A stretch of DNA of 47,608 nt from NCBI GenBank assembly GCA_016873275.1, contig VGXO01000018.1, positions 1 to 47,608 of the forward strand. The letters run 5' to 3'. The DNA is from Phycisphaerae bacterium. GTDB lineage: Bacteria > Planctomycetota > Phycisphaerae > Phycisphaerales > SM1A02. A program made the translations under genes and the position numbers. The stretch's first letter is position 1. Each line of letters begins with the position of its first letter. Below, in pieces: positions 23,486 to 31,982 of the stretch. The notes beneath the pieces were generated by a model. The model made no database searches. It worked only from the letters and a program-made list of their open reading frames with translations, and had not been told where the DNA came from.

Positions 23486-24397
23486 TCACGCCGTCACGCC
23501 CGCCGCGACCTCCTCCTCGAGGATCTCCGCGATCTCCAGCATCGAGGAGGGGCGGTCCTGCGGGCGCGGGGCAAGCAGGCGCCGCACCAGGGAGACCACC
23601 GAGTCCGCCGTGCCGTGCTCCGCCAAGAGCGCCGCGGCGGCGTCGGCGTCGGCGGTGAGGCGCGGGAACTCGGTGCCCTCGAGCGAGGCGCGTGCGGCGC
23701 TGCTGCCCGCCGAGCCAAGCTCCGAGGCAAACCGCCCGTGCAGGGTGGTCCGCAGGATCGACGCGCCAAGGGCGAACGCATCGGTCGCCGGACCAAGCGG
23801 CTCGAGGCGCCGCTGCTCCGGCGCCATGAAGCCGGGCGTTCCCTGGATCCGCGGCTTCCTGGCGCCGATCTCGCACGCCTGACCGAGGTCGATGAGGACG
23901 ACCGTGCCGTCCCCGGGGTCGATCATGTTGCCGGGCTTGAGGTCCGCGTGCACGAAGCCCCTCGCGTGGAGCGCCGCGAGCGCCCGCGCCGCATGGAGAT
24001 GCCAGCGGAGGATCTGCGAGGCGTCGTCGGTCGGGATCCGGTCGAGCGGCGCCCCGTCGACGAAGTCGAGGAGGAGCACGATCTCCGAGACCCGCAGCAT
24101 CGACCGGATCCGTATGATGCGGCGAGCGGCGCGGATGCCGGGATGGTCGATCGAGCTGGCGATCTCGTGCTCGTTCTCGGCTTGATCGAGGAAGCGCTGG
24201 TCCTCCCGCTCACGGCCGGGGCGGCGCACGACGTGCTTGAGCGCGTGAAGCGACCGCGTCGCCGGATCGCACGCGACGTAGAGCGTGCTCGCGGCGCCGC
24301 GCCCGAGCCGCTGCAGGATCTGGTAGCCGTGCAGCGAGGTGGGCACTCGCTCGGTGTTGGTCGCGGCGTCGAGCCGCGTGGTTCCAAGGGTGGTCAT
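23486..24397 (-). CDS. Serine/threonine protein kinase
   Basis: 303 residues, essentially a lone Hanks-type kinase domain with no membrane helix or sensor region. The Gly loop is LGRGAASTLYVA, the ATP-anchoring Lys is K54 in HALKHV, and the catalytic loop HADLKPGN has D152, K154 and N157. The Mg loop is DLGQACE (D170), and TPGFMAPEQ is the APE-like motif. The catalytic loop has Ala in place of the Arg of HRD and the Mg loop is DLG rather than DFG. Both changes suggest activation-loop phosphorylation is not needed. Substrate unknown; transcribed alone, with a 259-bp upstream gap. Confidence 0.88.
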   Translation of the reverse strand: MTTLGTTRLDAATNTERVPTSLHGYQILQRLGRGAASTLYVACDPATRSLHALKHVVRRPGREREDQRFLDQAENEHEIASSIDHPGIRAARRIIRIRSMLRVSEIVLLLDFVDGAPLDRIPTDDASQILRWHLHAARALAALHARGFVHADLKPGNMIDPGDGTVVLIDLGQACEIGARKPRIQGTPGFMAPEQRRLEPLGPATDAFALGASILRTTLHGRFASELGSAGSSAARASLEGTEFPRLTADADAAAALLAEHGTADSVVSLVRRLLAPRPQDRPSSMLEIAEILEEEVAAGVTA

Positions 24398-24551
24398 CCC
24401 GACGTCTGCCTCCTGGCGTCCTCTCCGTGGACGCCACGCCAACCGTCCGAATCGATCACGCGCAGGGCAACCCTGCCCTCCGTACTCCGCCGTCTTCGAG
24501 GTGGAGTGGTGCGGTCTGGCGCGATGACGCCATCGACGCCGTCCGCGACGG

Positions 24552-24580
24552 GTCGGCTCCGTTCGCCGTGCGGAGCCGAC
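24552..24580 (-). terminator. 10-bp stem-loop downstream of the CPBP protease gene
   Basis: GTCGGCTCCG and CGGAGCCGAC are perfect arms with a 9-nt loop, about 76 nt beyond the CPBP stop on the minus strand. No U-tract. A smaller agggca/tgccct hairpin is at 24464-24479. The 259-bp gap contains no gene I can support. Confidence 0.4.
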
Positions 24581-24656
24581 GCGATTCGGCATCTTCTCGC
24601 GAGAGGTCGGGAGGAACGACCCGGAGACCGCCGCGAAGTGCGGTTCCGAGAACTGC

Positions 24657-25391
24657 TCAGGTCCCGAGGAGGGCGACCACGTCGTAGAGGGCGTGCGCCC
24701 CGACGGTGATCCCGAAGCCCCGCAGCAGCATCAGCGCGCCGAGCCAGCACCCGGCGAGGACGTAGAAGACCGCCCGCCCAAGCATGAGCCCGCCCTCGGC
24801 GTCCTGCAGCGGGTGGTAGACCGCGAAGAGGATCGCCGCGACCGCCACCGCGAGCACCGATCCGGGCAGCTCGCGCAGCTTGAGGAGATCGATCAGGATC
24901 GCATGCAGCAGCCCGAGCAGCAGCATGCGGAAGACGAGCTCCTCGAAGAGCCCGGCGCCGAAGCTCGCGGCGAGCTTGCCCCCGACGCCCATCGATTCCC
25001 ACGCCGGCTCGGTCGCCATGAGCGAGGAGGTCGAGAACAGCCTCGCGAGCACGAGGAGCGGCGCCACCATCACCGCGCTCTCGAGGAGCATCACCCCGAG
25101 CGTGCGGAGCGACACCTTCCACGGGTCGCGGGCGATGAGGTGCCAGAGGAGGAGCACCGCGACGAGCACCGCGCCCGGGAGCGCCAGCCACAGCCGTCCT
25201 CCGCCGGCGATGCCGATCCCCTCGAGGAACCGCAGCACGCCGAGCTCCGCCTTGTTGACCACGACGCCCTCGGCGTCCGCCGAGAGGAGCATCAGGCGGA
25301 CCTCATAGAAGAGGACCGCGGGCAGAAGGAAGCAGAGGATCGTCAGCGGACGCCGCGACGCCTCGAGGTAGGCATCGATCGAGTCCCGCAT
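24657..25391 (-). CDS. CPBP-family intramembrane metalloprotease
   Basis: 244 residues, strongly hydrophobic with about six to seven membrane helices. The Rce1/CAAX-like catalytic signature is present: EE at 150-151 followed by R155 (FEELVFR), H193 (YHPL) and H233 (GAHALYDV). These proteases act within the membrane; bacterial members process or mature proteins, often peptides, with mostly unknown targets. ATG 25391 starts just before the first helix. The 112 bp upstream to rpsT carries no gene. Confidence 0.85.
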   Translation of the reverse strand: MRDSIDAYLEASRRPLTILCFLLPAVLFYEVRLMLLSADAEGVVVNKAELGVLRFLEGIGIAGGGRLWLALPGAVLVAVLLLWHLIARDPWKVSLRTLGVMLLESAVMVAPLLVLARLFSTSSLMATEPAWESMGVGGKLAASFGAGLFEELVFRMLLLGLLHAILIDLLKLRELPGSVLAVAVAAILFAVYHPLQDAEGGLMLGRAVFYVLAGCWLGALMLLRGFGITVGAHALYDVVALLGT

Positions 25392-25503
25392 CCTCGCGAG
25401 GCGGGAGGAGCCTCGGCGTTCACCCTCCGGCGAGCCCGACCTGCGTCGGGCGCCGGCGGAGGAACGGGACGACCGCGGGGCGCCGGCGGCCAACTCGTCT
25501 CGA

Positions 25504-25782
25504 TCACGCCGCGGGGGCGGACTTCAGGGCGTTGAGGCGACGCGCGAGGCGGCTCTTGCGGCGGGCGGCGGTGTTGCGGTGCATGGTGCTCGTCGAGGAG
25601 ACCTTGTCGAGCACCGACGCCACCTTCCGAAGCTCCGCCTCCGCCGCCGAGACGTCCTTGCTCTGAAGCGCGTCAAGGAACGACTTGACCTGGTTCTTGA
25701 CGCGCCGCTTCCGCCACTGGTTCAAGGCCTGACGCTTGACGCTCTGACGGACGCGCTTCTTGGCGGACTCGGTATTCGGCAC
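25504..25782 (-). CDS. rpsT: Small ribosomal subunit protein bS20
   Basis: 92 residues, Lys/Arg-rich helical protein. It opens PNTESAKKRVRQSVKR and contains STMHRNTAARRKSRLARRLN, the classic S20 C-terminal helix that binds 16S rRNA. The start is GTG 25782 with GGAG 8 nt upstream; no in-frame ATG fits. It has its own promoter (25831-25858). Confidence 0.96.
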   Translation of the reverse strand: MPNTESAKKRVRQSVKRQALNQWRKRRVKNQVKSFLDALQSKDVSAAEAELRKVASVLDKVSSTSTMHRNTAARRKSRLARRLNALKSAPAA

Positions 25783-25830
25783 GGGACGGTCTCCGAACGG
25801 GCGACCACCTCGGGAAAGGTGGAATCGGGG

Positions 25831-25858
25831 ATTATGGAGGGTCGCCGCAAGAATGCAA
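25831..25858 (-). promoter_or_regulatory. Sigma70-type promoter of rpsT
   Basis: On the minus strand TTGCAT (25858-25853), a 16-bp spacer, and CATAAT (25836-25831) give a recognisable -35/-10 pair with a leader of about 40 nt before the GTG. The -35 box lies exactly on the first two codons of the divergent FIST gene. Confidence 0.6.
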
Positions 25859-27127
25859 CCCCTTGAGGGTCCTCGACCGACCTTCGATCTTCCCGACCCC
25901 GTGCCCCCTCCCGCCTTCTCCATCCTTCCTTGGGCGACCGCCGCCCACTCCCGCCACGCCGACACCCGGACGGCGGCGTTCGAGTTGTGCGAGCGGCTCG
26001 AGGCACAGGGACTCGCGCCCGGGTCGACCCTCCTGCTCTTCGCGTCGTTCCACCATCGATCCGCCCTCCCCGAGGCGGTGGACTCGATCCGGCGGACCCT
26101 CCGCCCCGCCAACCTCGTCGGGACGACGGCGGAGGCGGTGATCGGTGGCTCGGAGGAACTCGAGGGCAGCCCGGGTCTCTCCGTCCTCGCCCTCGCGCTT
26201 CCGGAAGGCTCGGCACGGACCTTCGCGATCGATCCGAGCGAGGGTCCCCTCGAGTCGTGGACGCCGGAGGCGATCCGGCGACGTCTCGGCTTCCCCGCGT
26301 CGGGAGCGCCGCGGGCGATCGTCGCGTTCGTCGATCCCTTCTCGCTCCCCGCGACGACGCTGCTCGCCGCGATCGAGCGGGCGGGCGATCCAGTGCCGCC
26401 GGTCTTCGGCGTCGTCGCGAGCGGCTCGAGCCACGTCGGCGGCAATTTCCTGCTCGAGGGGTCGAGACGCCTCGCCTCGGGCGTGGTGGGCGTGACGCTC
26501 GCCGAGGCGGTCGAGGTCGAGTCGCTCGTCTCGACCGCGTCGCGGCCGATCGGTCGTCCGATGGTGGTGACCTCCGTGCGCGGTCCCGCGCTCGCGACGC
26601 TCGGCGGGCGCACGGCGATCGAGATGGCGCGGGAGGCGACCGCCGACCTCGACGAGCACGCCCGCGCCTGCCTGCGGCATGGTCTCTTCGTCGGCGTCGC
26701 GGAGGAGGAGGGCGGCTTGATGGGTCGGGGCGGCTACCTGCTCCGCACCATCACCGCCGGACACCTGCGGCGCGGGGAGATCCTCACGAGCGAGCCGATC
26801 CGCGCCGGTCGCACCATCCAGTTTCATCTGCGGGATCCGGCGGTCGCCTCGGAGGACCTCGCGATGCTGCTCGACGGCGCGTCGGTCGGGGAGCGCCCGC
26901 AGGCGATCGCGCTCTTCTGCTGCGGGCAGCGCGGGCGACGCCTGTTTCACCGCCCCGACCACGACGCCGCGGCGATCCGCCGCCGGCTCGGCGAGGTCCC
27001 GCTCGCGGGCTGCATGGGCGCCGCCGAGCTCGCCCCCGGTCGCCGCCGCAACGTCATCCAAGGTCTCGCCGCGGTCGCGATGATGCTCCGCCGCGGCGCC
27101 TCGCGCAGCTCCCCGCAGAGCGCCTGA
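25853..27127 (+). CDS. FIST-domain sensory protein
   Basis: 424 residues covering FIST N (about 20-230) and FIST C (about 245-405) domains: VGTTAEAVIGGS, VFGVVASGSSHVGGN and ALFCCGQRGRRLF are typical. FIST domains bind small ligands, possibly amino acids, and are usually fused to or placed beside signalling proteins; here the pair stands alone. ATG 25853 has GGAGG 11 nt upstream. Its first codons overlap the -35 region of divergent rpsT, so the two promoters cannot be fully independent. Confidence 0.85.
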   Translation: MQPLEGPRPTFDLPDPVPPPAFSILPWATAAHSRHADTRTAAFELCERLEAQGLAPGSTLLLFASFHHRSALPEAVDSIRRTLRPANLVGTTAEAVIGGSEELEGSPGLSVLALALPEGSARTFAIDPSEGPLESWTPEAIRRRLGFPASGAPRAIVAFVDPFSLPATTLLAAIERAGDPVPPVFGVVASGSSHVGGNFLLEGSRRLASGVVGVTLAEAVEVESLVSTASRPIGRPMVVTSVRGPALATLGGRTAIEMAREATADLDEHARACLRHGLFVGVAEEEGGLMGRGGYLLRTITAGHLRRGEILTSEPIRAGRTIQFHLRDPAVASEDLAMLLDGASVGERPQAIALFCCGQRGRRLFHRPDHDAAAIRRRLGEVPLAGCMGAAELAPGRRRNVIQGLAAVAMMLRRGASRSSPQSA

Positions 27128-27263
27128 CCTGCCGCGCCGAGCGACGATCCATCGCCGATCGGCGCGATCCGCGGCGCCTCCGACCTGATCCGGCGCAGGC
27201 TCGGAGAGGCCCGGATCGGAGGCGGACCCATCGGACGGTGCGTCGCCTCCGCTCCGTCCCCCC

Positions 27264-27269
27264 TATCGT
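27264..27269 (+). promoter_or_regulatory. -10-like TATCGT 7 nt before the GspE/PilB ATG
   Basis: TATCGT is followed by seven C/G bases and the ATG at 27277. No Shine-Dalgarno sequence is present in that interval, consistent with a leaderless mRNA. Confidence 0.4.
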
Positions 27270-27276
27270 CCCGCCC

Positions 27277-28947
27277 ATGGGTCTCGGCACGCTCCTGCTC
27301 GACCGCGGTCTGATCTCCGGCACTCAGTTGTCGGAGGCGCTCGGCGAGCAGCAGCGGACCGGCGAGCGGCTCGACCACGCCTTGGTTCGGCTCGGCTTCG
27401 TGCAGGCGCAGGACGTCCTCGAGGCGATCGGCGAGCAGTTCGGGCTGCCGATCGTCGACCTCTCCTCGATCTCCGTCGACGAGGCGACGCTGCGGATGCT
27501 GCCGTCGAGGCTCGTCTTCAAGCAGCGGTGCGTGCCGATCCGCCGGACGGAGACGGCGCTCCAGATCGCGACCTCCGATCCCTTCGAGCTCAGCGCGTTC
27601 GACGAGCTGAAGCTCCTCACCGGCGTGCCGATCGAGCTCGTCCTCGCGGAGGAGCGGGAGATCGCGAAGTTCATCCGCGCCCACTACGGCGTCGCGGGCG
27701 ACACCCTCGACGCGCTCGCCGCGGAGGGCGGCTCGACCACGATCGGCTCCGAGGAGCGGCGCTCCGACGAGCTCGAGCAGGCGCAGGAGGCGAGCGTCAT
27801 CCGCCTCGTCAACGACCTGCTGCTCGAGGCGATCAAGGAGCGGGCGACCGACATCCACATCGAGCCCTACGAGGAGTCGCTCGCGATCCGCTACCGGATC
27901 GACGGCGTCCTCGCCGACGCGGGCGTCCCCGCCACCGTCAGCCGCTTCCGCCACGCGATCACGAGCCGCCTGAAGATCATGGCGAACCTCAACATCGCCG
28001 AGAAGCGGAAGCCGCAGGATGGTCGCATCACCCTGCGGAGCAAGGGGCAGGAGTACGACCTCCGCGTCTCGGTCATCCCGATGCTCTCGGGCGAGGGCGT
28101 GGTCCTCCGCATCCTGAGCAAGAGCGCGGTCCTGATGGGCCTCGAGGACCTCGGCATGCCGCGCGGGATCGAGGATCGCTGGGACGCCCTCATCGGTCGA
28201 CCGCACGGGATCCTGCTCGTGACCGGACCGACCGGCAGCGGCAAGTCGACCACGCTCTACGCAAGCCTCCGCCGGATCGTCTCCGGCGCCGTGAAGGCGA
28301 TCACGATCGAGGATCCGGTCGAGTACCACGTCCCCGGGGTCAACCAGATCCAGGTGAACCACGGCGTCGGGCTCGACTTCGCCGCGGGCCTGCGGTCGAT
28401 CCTCCGCCACGATCCCGACATCATCATGATCGGGGAGATCCGCGACCGGGAGACCGCCGTCGCCGCCGTGCAGGCGTCGCTGACGGGTCACCTCGTCTTC
28501 TCGACGCTGCACACCAACGACGCCCCCGGCGCGACCACGCGGCTCCTCGACATGGGCGTCGAGCCCTACCTCGTCTCGAGCTCGGTCGAGGGGATCATGG
28601 CGCAGCGGCTCGTCCGGCGGATCTGCAAGGCGTGCGGCGAGGACCGGGTGCCGGGCCGGTCCGAGCTCCCGAGCGGCTTCGAGCTTCCCGAGGGCGCGAC
28701 CATCCGGGAGGGCCGGGGATGCCGGGAGTGCCGGCAGACCGGCTTCCGCGGACGCCTCGGCGTCTACGAGCTGATGACCCTCTCCGACCCGACGAGGGAG
28801 CTGGTGATGCAGCGGGCGAGCGCCTCGCGGATCGCGGCGGTGGCGGAGGCGGAGGGCGGACTCGCCCGGCTCGCGGAGGACGCCTTCGCCAAGGTCCGCG
28901 CCGGCGCGACCTCCCTTCCGGAGGCGATGCGGGTCGTGCCCGCTTGA
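27277..28947 (+). CDS. GspE/PilB-type secretion/pilus ATPase
   Basis: 556 residues. An N-terminal GspE-N/MshEN-like domain (LLLDRGLISGTQLSEALGEQ) is followed by the ATPase. Walker A is GPTGSGKSTT near 316-325, the Asp box is AITIEDPVEY, Walker B is IMIGEIRDRET, and the His box is STLHTNDAPG. The Zn-binding tetracysteine is CKACG...CRECRQ near residue 450-490. This is the full arrangement of type II secretion and type IV pilus assembly ATPases, which drive pilin polymerisation from the cytoplasmic face. No pilin, GspF or GspD gene is adjacent. Confidence 0.92.
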   Translation: MGLGTLLLDRGLISGTQLSEALGEQQRTGERLDHALVRLGFVQAQDVLEAIGEQFGLPIVDLSSISVDEATLRMLPSRLVFKQRCVPIRRTETALQIATSDPFELSAFDELKLLTGVPIELVLAEEREIAKFIRAHYGVAGDTLDALAAEGGSTTIGSEERRSDELEQAQEASVIRLVNDLLLEAIKERATDIHIEPYEESLAIRYRIDGVLADAGVPATVSRFRHAITSRLKIMANLNIAEKRKPQDGRITLRSKGQEYDLRVSVIPMLSGEGVVLRILSKSAVLMGLEDLGMPRGIEDRWDALIGRPHGILLVTGPTGSGKSTTLYASLRRIVSGAVKAITIEDPVEYHVPGVNQIQVNHGVGLDFAAGLRSILRHDPDIIMIGEIRDRETAVAAVQASLTGHLVFSTLHTNDAPGATTRLLDMGVEPYLVSSSVEGIMAQRLVRRICKACGEDRVPGRSELPSGFELPEGATIREGRGCRECRQTGFRGRLGVYELMTLSDPTRELVMQRASASRIAAVAEAEGGLARLAEDAFAKVRAGATSLPEAMRVVPA

Positions 28948-29071
28948 CGTTCCCCACGCTCGCGCCGACACTTGCGGATCGGATTGCTCCCGGAGACGGT
29001 CGCATCGACGCGGCGTCCGGGAGGCTCCCGGCAGGGCGGCCGCTTCGCCTGTTCGCAAGAGAGGATCCCGC

Positions 29072-30445
29072 ATGGCGACCCGCGCAGGAGCCGGCACCGG
29101 AATGCTGGTCTCGCTGGTGGTCTTCGTGGTGGCGACGGTGGCGCTCCTGGTCGTGAGCATCGTGCTCTTCACCGGGAAGTCGAAGGCGGAGGACGCCGAG
29201 AAGGCGTCGCAGGCGACGCTCGCCCAGGTCATCACGACCGAGGAGCGGAACCGCGACGCGGTGCGGGCGATGCTCGGCGACGCGACCTCGAACCGGCAGA
29301 GCCTCTACGCCGCCATGGCGCAGCGGGCGAGCGACGTCGCGACCTTCGTCGCGGGCAATCCGGGCGCGACCCTCGCCGACATGCAGCGCGACCTCGCCGT
29401 CCCGGAGGGGCAGACGGTGCGGACCGTGCTCGGCAACGAGCGATCGCAGGTCCGCCGCCTCTCGCAGGACCTCGAGACGATGCAGACCCGGCTCGCGTCG
29501 GCGAACGACGAGTCGAAGAAGCTGCAGGGCACCATCACGGACATGGAGAGGCAGCACGCCGCCGCGCTCGCGGACGCGCGAAAGTCGCTCGATGCATTCG
29601 CGAAGACGGTCGAGGATCTTCGCGGTCAGACCTCGGACGCGGTGCAGGGGATCGACGAGGTCCGCCAGCGCATCGAGAACCGCTACGCCCAGCGCGTCCG
29701 CGACCTCGAGGGGCAGGTCGATCAGCTGAACCAGGACAACGCGGTGCTCCGCACCCGCGTCGCGGAGCTCGACGCGAAGGTCGGCGAGGTCCGCCCGAAG
29801 CCGCAGAGCCCGGCGGAGATCGTGGACGGCGAGGTGCTCGACGTGGTCGGCGCCGAGCGCCAGGTCTTCATCAACCTCGGTCGCCAGGACCGCATCGTGC
29901 CCGGCATGACCTTCGAGGTCTACGCCGACTCGCGGGGCATCTCGGTCGATCCCAAGACCGGCAACTACTCCCGCGGCAAGGCGTCGATCCAGGTCATCAA
30001 GGTCGGCGACGGCACCTCGACCGCCCGCATCACCCGCGAGACGACCGGCAGCCCGGTCGTTCCCGGCGACGTGATCGCGAACGCCGTCTTCGACGCCAAC
30101 ACCAAGTTCAAGTTCCTCGTGTTCGGCAAGTTCGACCTCGACGGCGATGGTCGGGCGACCGAGGCGGAGGCGGAGTACATCCGCCAGCGGGTCCGCGACT
30201 GGGGCGGGATCGTCCTCGAGGGCGACGACCTCACCGGCGACCTCGACTTCCTCGTCCTCGGCGTGCAGCCGCCGCAGCCGGGTCCGATCCCGCCGAACGC
30301 GAGCGCCCAGCAGATCCAGGCGCGACTCGAGGCGCAGGACGAGTACGACCGGTACGACCGGCTCTTCCGCCGCGCGACCGAGGCGCAGATCCCGGTGCTG
30401 AACGCCACCCGCTTCGAGATCCTCACCGGATCGACCCCCCGCTAG
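29072..30445 (+). CDS. Membrane-anchored coiled-coil protein with FlgT-like and BRCT-like C-terminal regions
   Basis: 457 residues with no confident family. One N-terminal membrane helix (MLVSLVVFVVATVALLVVSI) is followed by long coiled coil at about residues 30-245 (Gln/Asp/Arg/Leu heptads). A beta module at about 250-350 has GEVLDVVGAERQVFINLG and RIVPGMTFEVYA, resembling the SH3-like FlgT C-terminal fold. The last part, FLVFGKFDLDGDGRATEAE with VRDWGGIV and FLVLG, looks like a BRCT-type alpha/beta unit with a single EF-hand-like DLDGDG loop inserted. GAGAGGAT lies before the ATG. The gene sits between the GspE ATPase and the LpxL-like gene and could be an envelope scaffold; that is speculation. 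Confidence 0.7.
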   Translation: MATRAGAGTGMLVSLVVFVVATVALLVVSIVLFTGKSKAEDAEKASQATLAQVITTEERNRDAVRAMLGDATSNRQSLYAAMAQRASDVATFVAGNPGATLADMQRDLAVPEGQTVRTVLGNERSQVRRLSQDLETMQTRLASANDESKKLQGTITDMERQHAAALADARKSLDAFAKTVEDLRGQTSDAVQGIDEVRQRIENRYAQRVRDLEGQVDQLNQDNAVLRTRVAELDAKVGEVRPKPQSPAEIVDGEVLDVVGAERQVFINLGRQDRIVPGMTFEVYADSRGISVDPKTGNYSRGKASIQVIKVGDGTSTARITRETTGSPVVPGDVIANAVFDANTKFKFLVFGKFDLDGDGRATEAEAEYIRQRVRDWGGIVLEGDDLTGDLDFLVLGVQPPQPGPIPPNASAQQIQARLEAQDEYDRYDRLFRRATEAQIPVLNATRFEILTGSTPR

Positions 30446-30493
30446 GCGCCCGTCGGTCGAGCTGACGCGACGCCCCGCCTCCGGAGCCTCGTC

Positions 30494-31528
30494 GTGGTCC
30501 GCTGGTCCGATTGGCTCCAGTACGTCGGTCTTCGCGCGGTCGGCGGGCTCGCCCCCTGCTTCTCGAGCGAGGCGAACCACGACACCGCCGCCACGGTGGG
30601 ATCGATCTACTGGCGGCTCTCCGCGCGGCACCGCCGTCGGGCGATGCTCAACGTCGCGGCGGCGTTTCCCGAGCTCACCCCTCCGCAGGTCGAGGCGCTC
30701 GCCGAGGGATCGGTCCGCTCGCTGATGGCGATGTTCCTCCTCGACAGCCTCGTCATGTCGAGGCGGATCACGCCCTCGGCGTGGGCGTCGCACGTGAGCC
30801 TCGGGTCGATCGGCGGCGCGGTGGACCTGCTGCTCTCCGACAAGCCGGCGATCCTGATCACCGCCCACCAGGGAAACTTCGAGCTCCTCGGCTACACGCT
30901 CTCGATGCTCGGGCTGCCGCTCACCGCGCTTGCCCGCCCCCTCGACAACCCCATGCTCGACGCGTGGCTCACCGGGATGCGCACCCGGCACGGGCTCGAG
31001 ATCATCACCAAGTGGGGCGCCACCGACCGCGTGCTCGCCGCGATCGCCCGCGGCGCCAAGGTCGCCTTCATCGCCGACCAGAACGCCGGCGACGACGGCA
31101 TCTTCGTCCCCTTCTTCGACCGGCTCGCCTCGAGCTACAAGTCGATCGCGCTCCTCGCGGTGCGGGAGCGGTTGCCGCTCATCAGCGGCTTCGCCCGCCG
31201 GACCTCCGCGGACTTCCGCTACGAGATCACCGGCGTCCACCGCCTCGAGCCGGAGGAGTGGGAGTCGCACCCCGACCCGATCTTCTTCGTGAGCGCCTGG
31301 TACACCTGGGCGATCGAGCGGATGGTCCGCGTGGCGCCCGAGCAGTACTGGTGGCTCCACCGCCGCTGGCGGAGCCGACCACGCTTCGAGCGCGAGGGAA
31401 AGCCGATGCCCGCGAGGCTCCGCGAGCGGCTCGAGTCGCTGCCCTGGCTCGACGCGGCGAGGATCGAGCGGATCCGCGCGAACTCCGAGGATCTGCCCCG
31501 CGATCCAGCCGAGGCGACCGCCCGATGA
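30494..31528 (+). CDS. Lipid A-type lysophospholipid acyltransferase (LpxL/HtrB-like)
   Basis: 344 residues of the LpxL/MsbB family. It has a hydrophobic N terminus, the catalytic HxxxxE as HQGNFE (H125, E130), then ADQNAGDDGIFVPFF, the typical DQ...G...PFFG-like substrate segment. The enzyme adds a secondary acyl chain to lipid A or a related lipid at the inner membrane. GTG start with GGAG 9 nt upstream. The stop overlaps the response regulator start (ATGA), so the two are co-translated. Acyl donor and substrate are not deducible. Confidence 0.85.
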   Translation: MVRWSDWLQYVGLRAVGGLAPCFSSEANHDTAATVGSIYWRLSARHRRRAMLNVAAAFPELTPPQVEALAEGSVRSLMAMFLLDSLVMSRRITPSAWASHVSLGSIGGAVDLLLSDKPAILITAHQGNFELLGYTLSMLGLPLTALARPLDNPMLDAWLTGMRTRHGLEIITKWGATDRVLAAIARGAKVAFIADQNAGDDGIFVPFFDRLASSYKSIALLAVRERLPLISGFARRTSADFRYEITGVHRLEPEEWESHPDPIFFVSAWYTWAIERMVRVAPEQYWWLHRRWRSRPRFEREGKPMPARLRERLESLPWLDAARIERIRANSEDLPRDPAEATAR

Positions 31529-31926
31529 GCCAACGACCGCTCGAGGGTCGCCGCGTGCTGCTCGTCGACGACGATCCGGACATCCTCGGCGGCATGGACC
31601 TCGCCTTCCGCGGCGCCGGCGCCGAGACCTCCCTCGCTGGGGACGGCGAGTCGGCGCTCGCGGCGATCGAGGCGTCGCGACCGGACCTCGTCGTCCTCGA
31701 CATGATGCTGCCGCGGGCGTCCGGGCTCCTCGTCCTCGAGCGGCTCCGAGGCAGCGCCGACCGCCCGCCGGTCGTGATGATCACCGCCAACCGCGGTCAG
31801 CGTCATCAGGCGTTCGCTCGGGAGCTCGGCGTCGAGGCGTACCTCGTGAAGCCGGTGGCGCTCGCCCGCCTGCTCGAGGTGGCGGTCCGGCTCACGGGCG
31901 GCGGAGCCCCGCCGGGCTCGCCCTGA
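31525..31926 (+). CDS. Stand-alone response regulator receiver protein
   Basis: 133 residues, a single CheY-like receiver: acidic pocket VDDDPD (D16-D18), phosphoacceptor D59 in LVVLDMMLP, switch Thr in MITAN, and Lys in YLVKPV (K109). No output domain, so it works by protein contact or as a phosphorelay step. Starts on the stop of the LpxL-like gene. No histidine kinase is in the window. Confidence 0.93.
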   Translation: MSQRPLEGRRVLLVDDDPDILGGMDLAFRGAGAETSLAGDGESALAAIEASRPDLVVLDMMLPRASGLLVLERLRGSADRPPVVMITANRGQRHQAFARELGVEAYLVKPVALARLLEVAVRLTGGGAPPGSP

Positions 31927-31962
31927 GGTGGCGGGCGGGTCGACGCCTCCCCGCGCCTCCGC

Positions 31963-31968
31963 TACCGT
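31963..31968 (+). promoter_or_regulatory. -10-like TACCGT ahead of the small-protein pair
   Basis: TACCGT followed by CCCC lies 14 nt before the ATG at 31983. A leader would be about 7 nt and lacks a ribosome site. Confidence 0.3.
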
Positions 31969-31982
31969 CCCCACCCTCGTCC

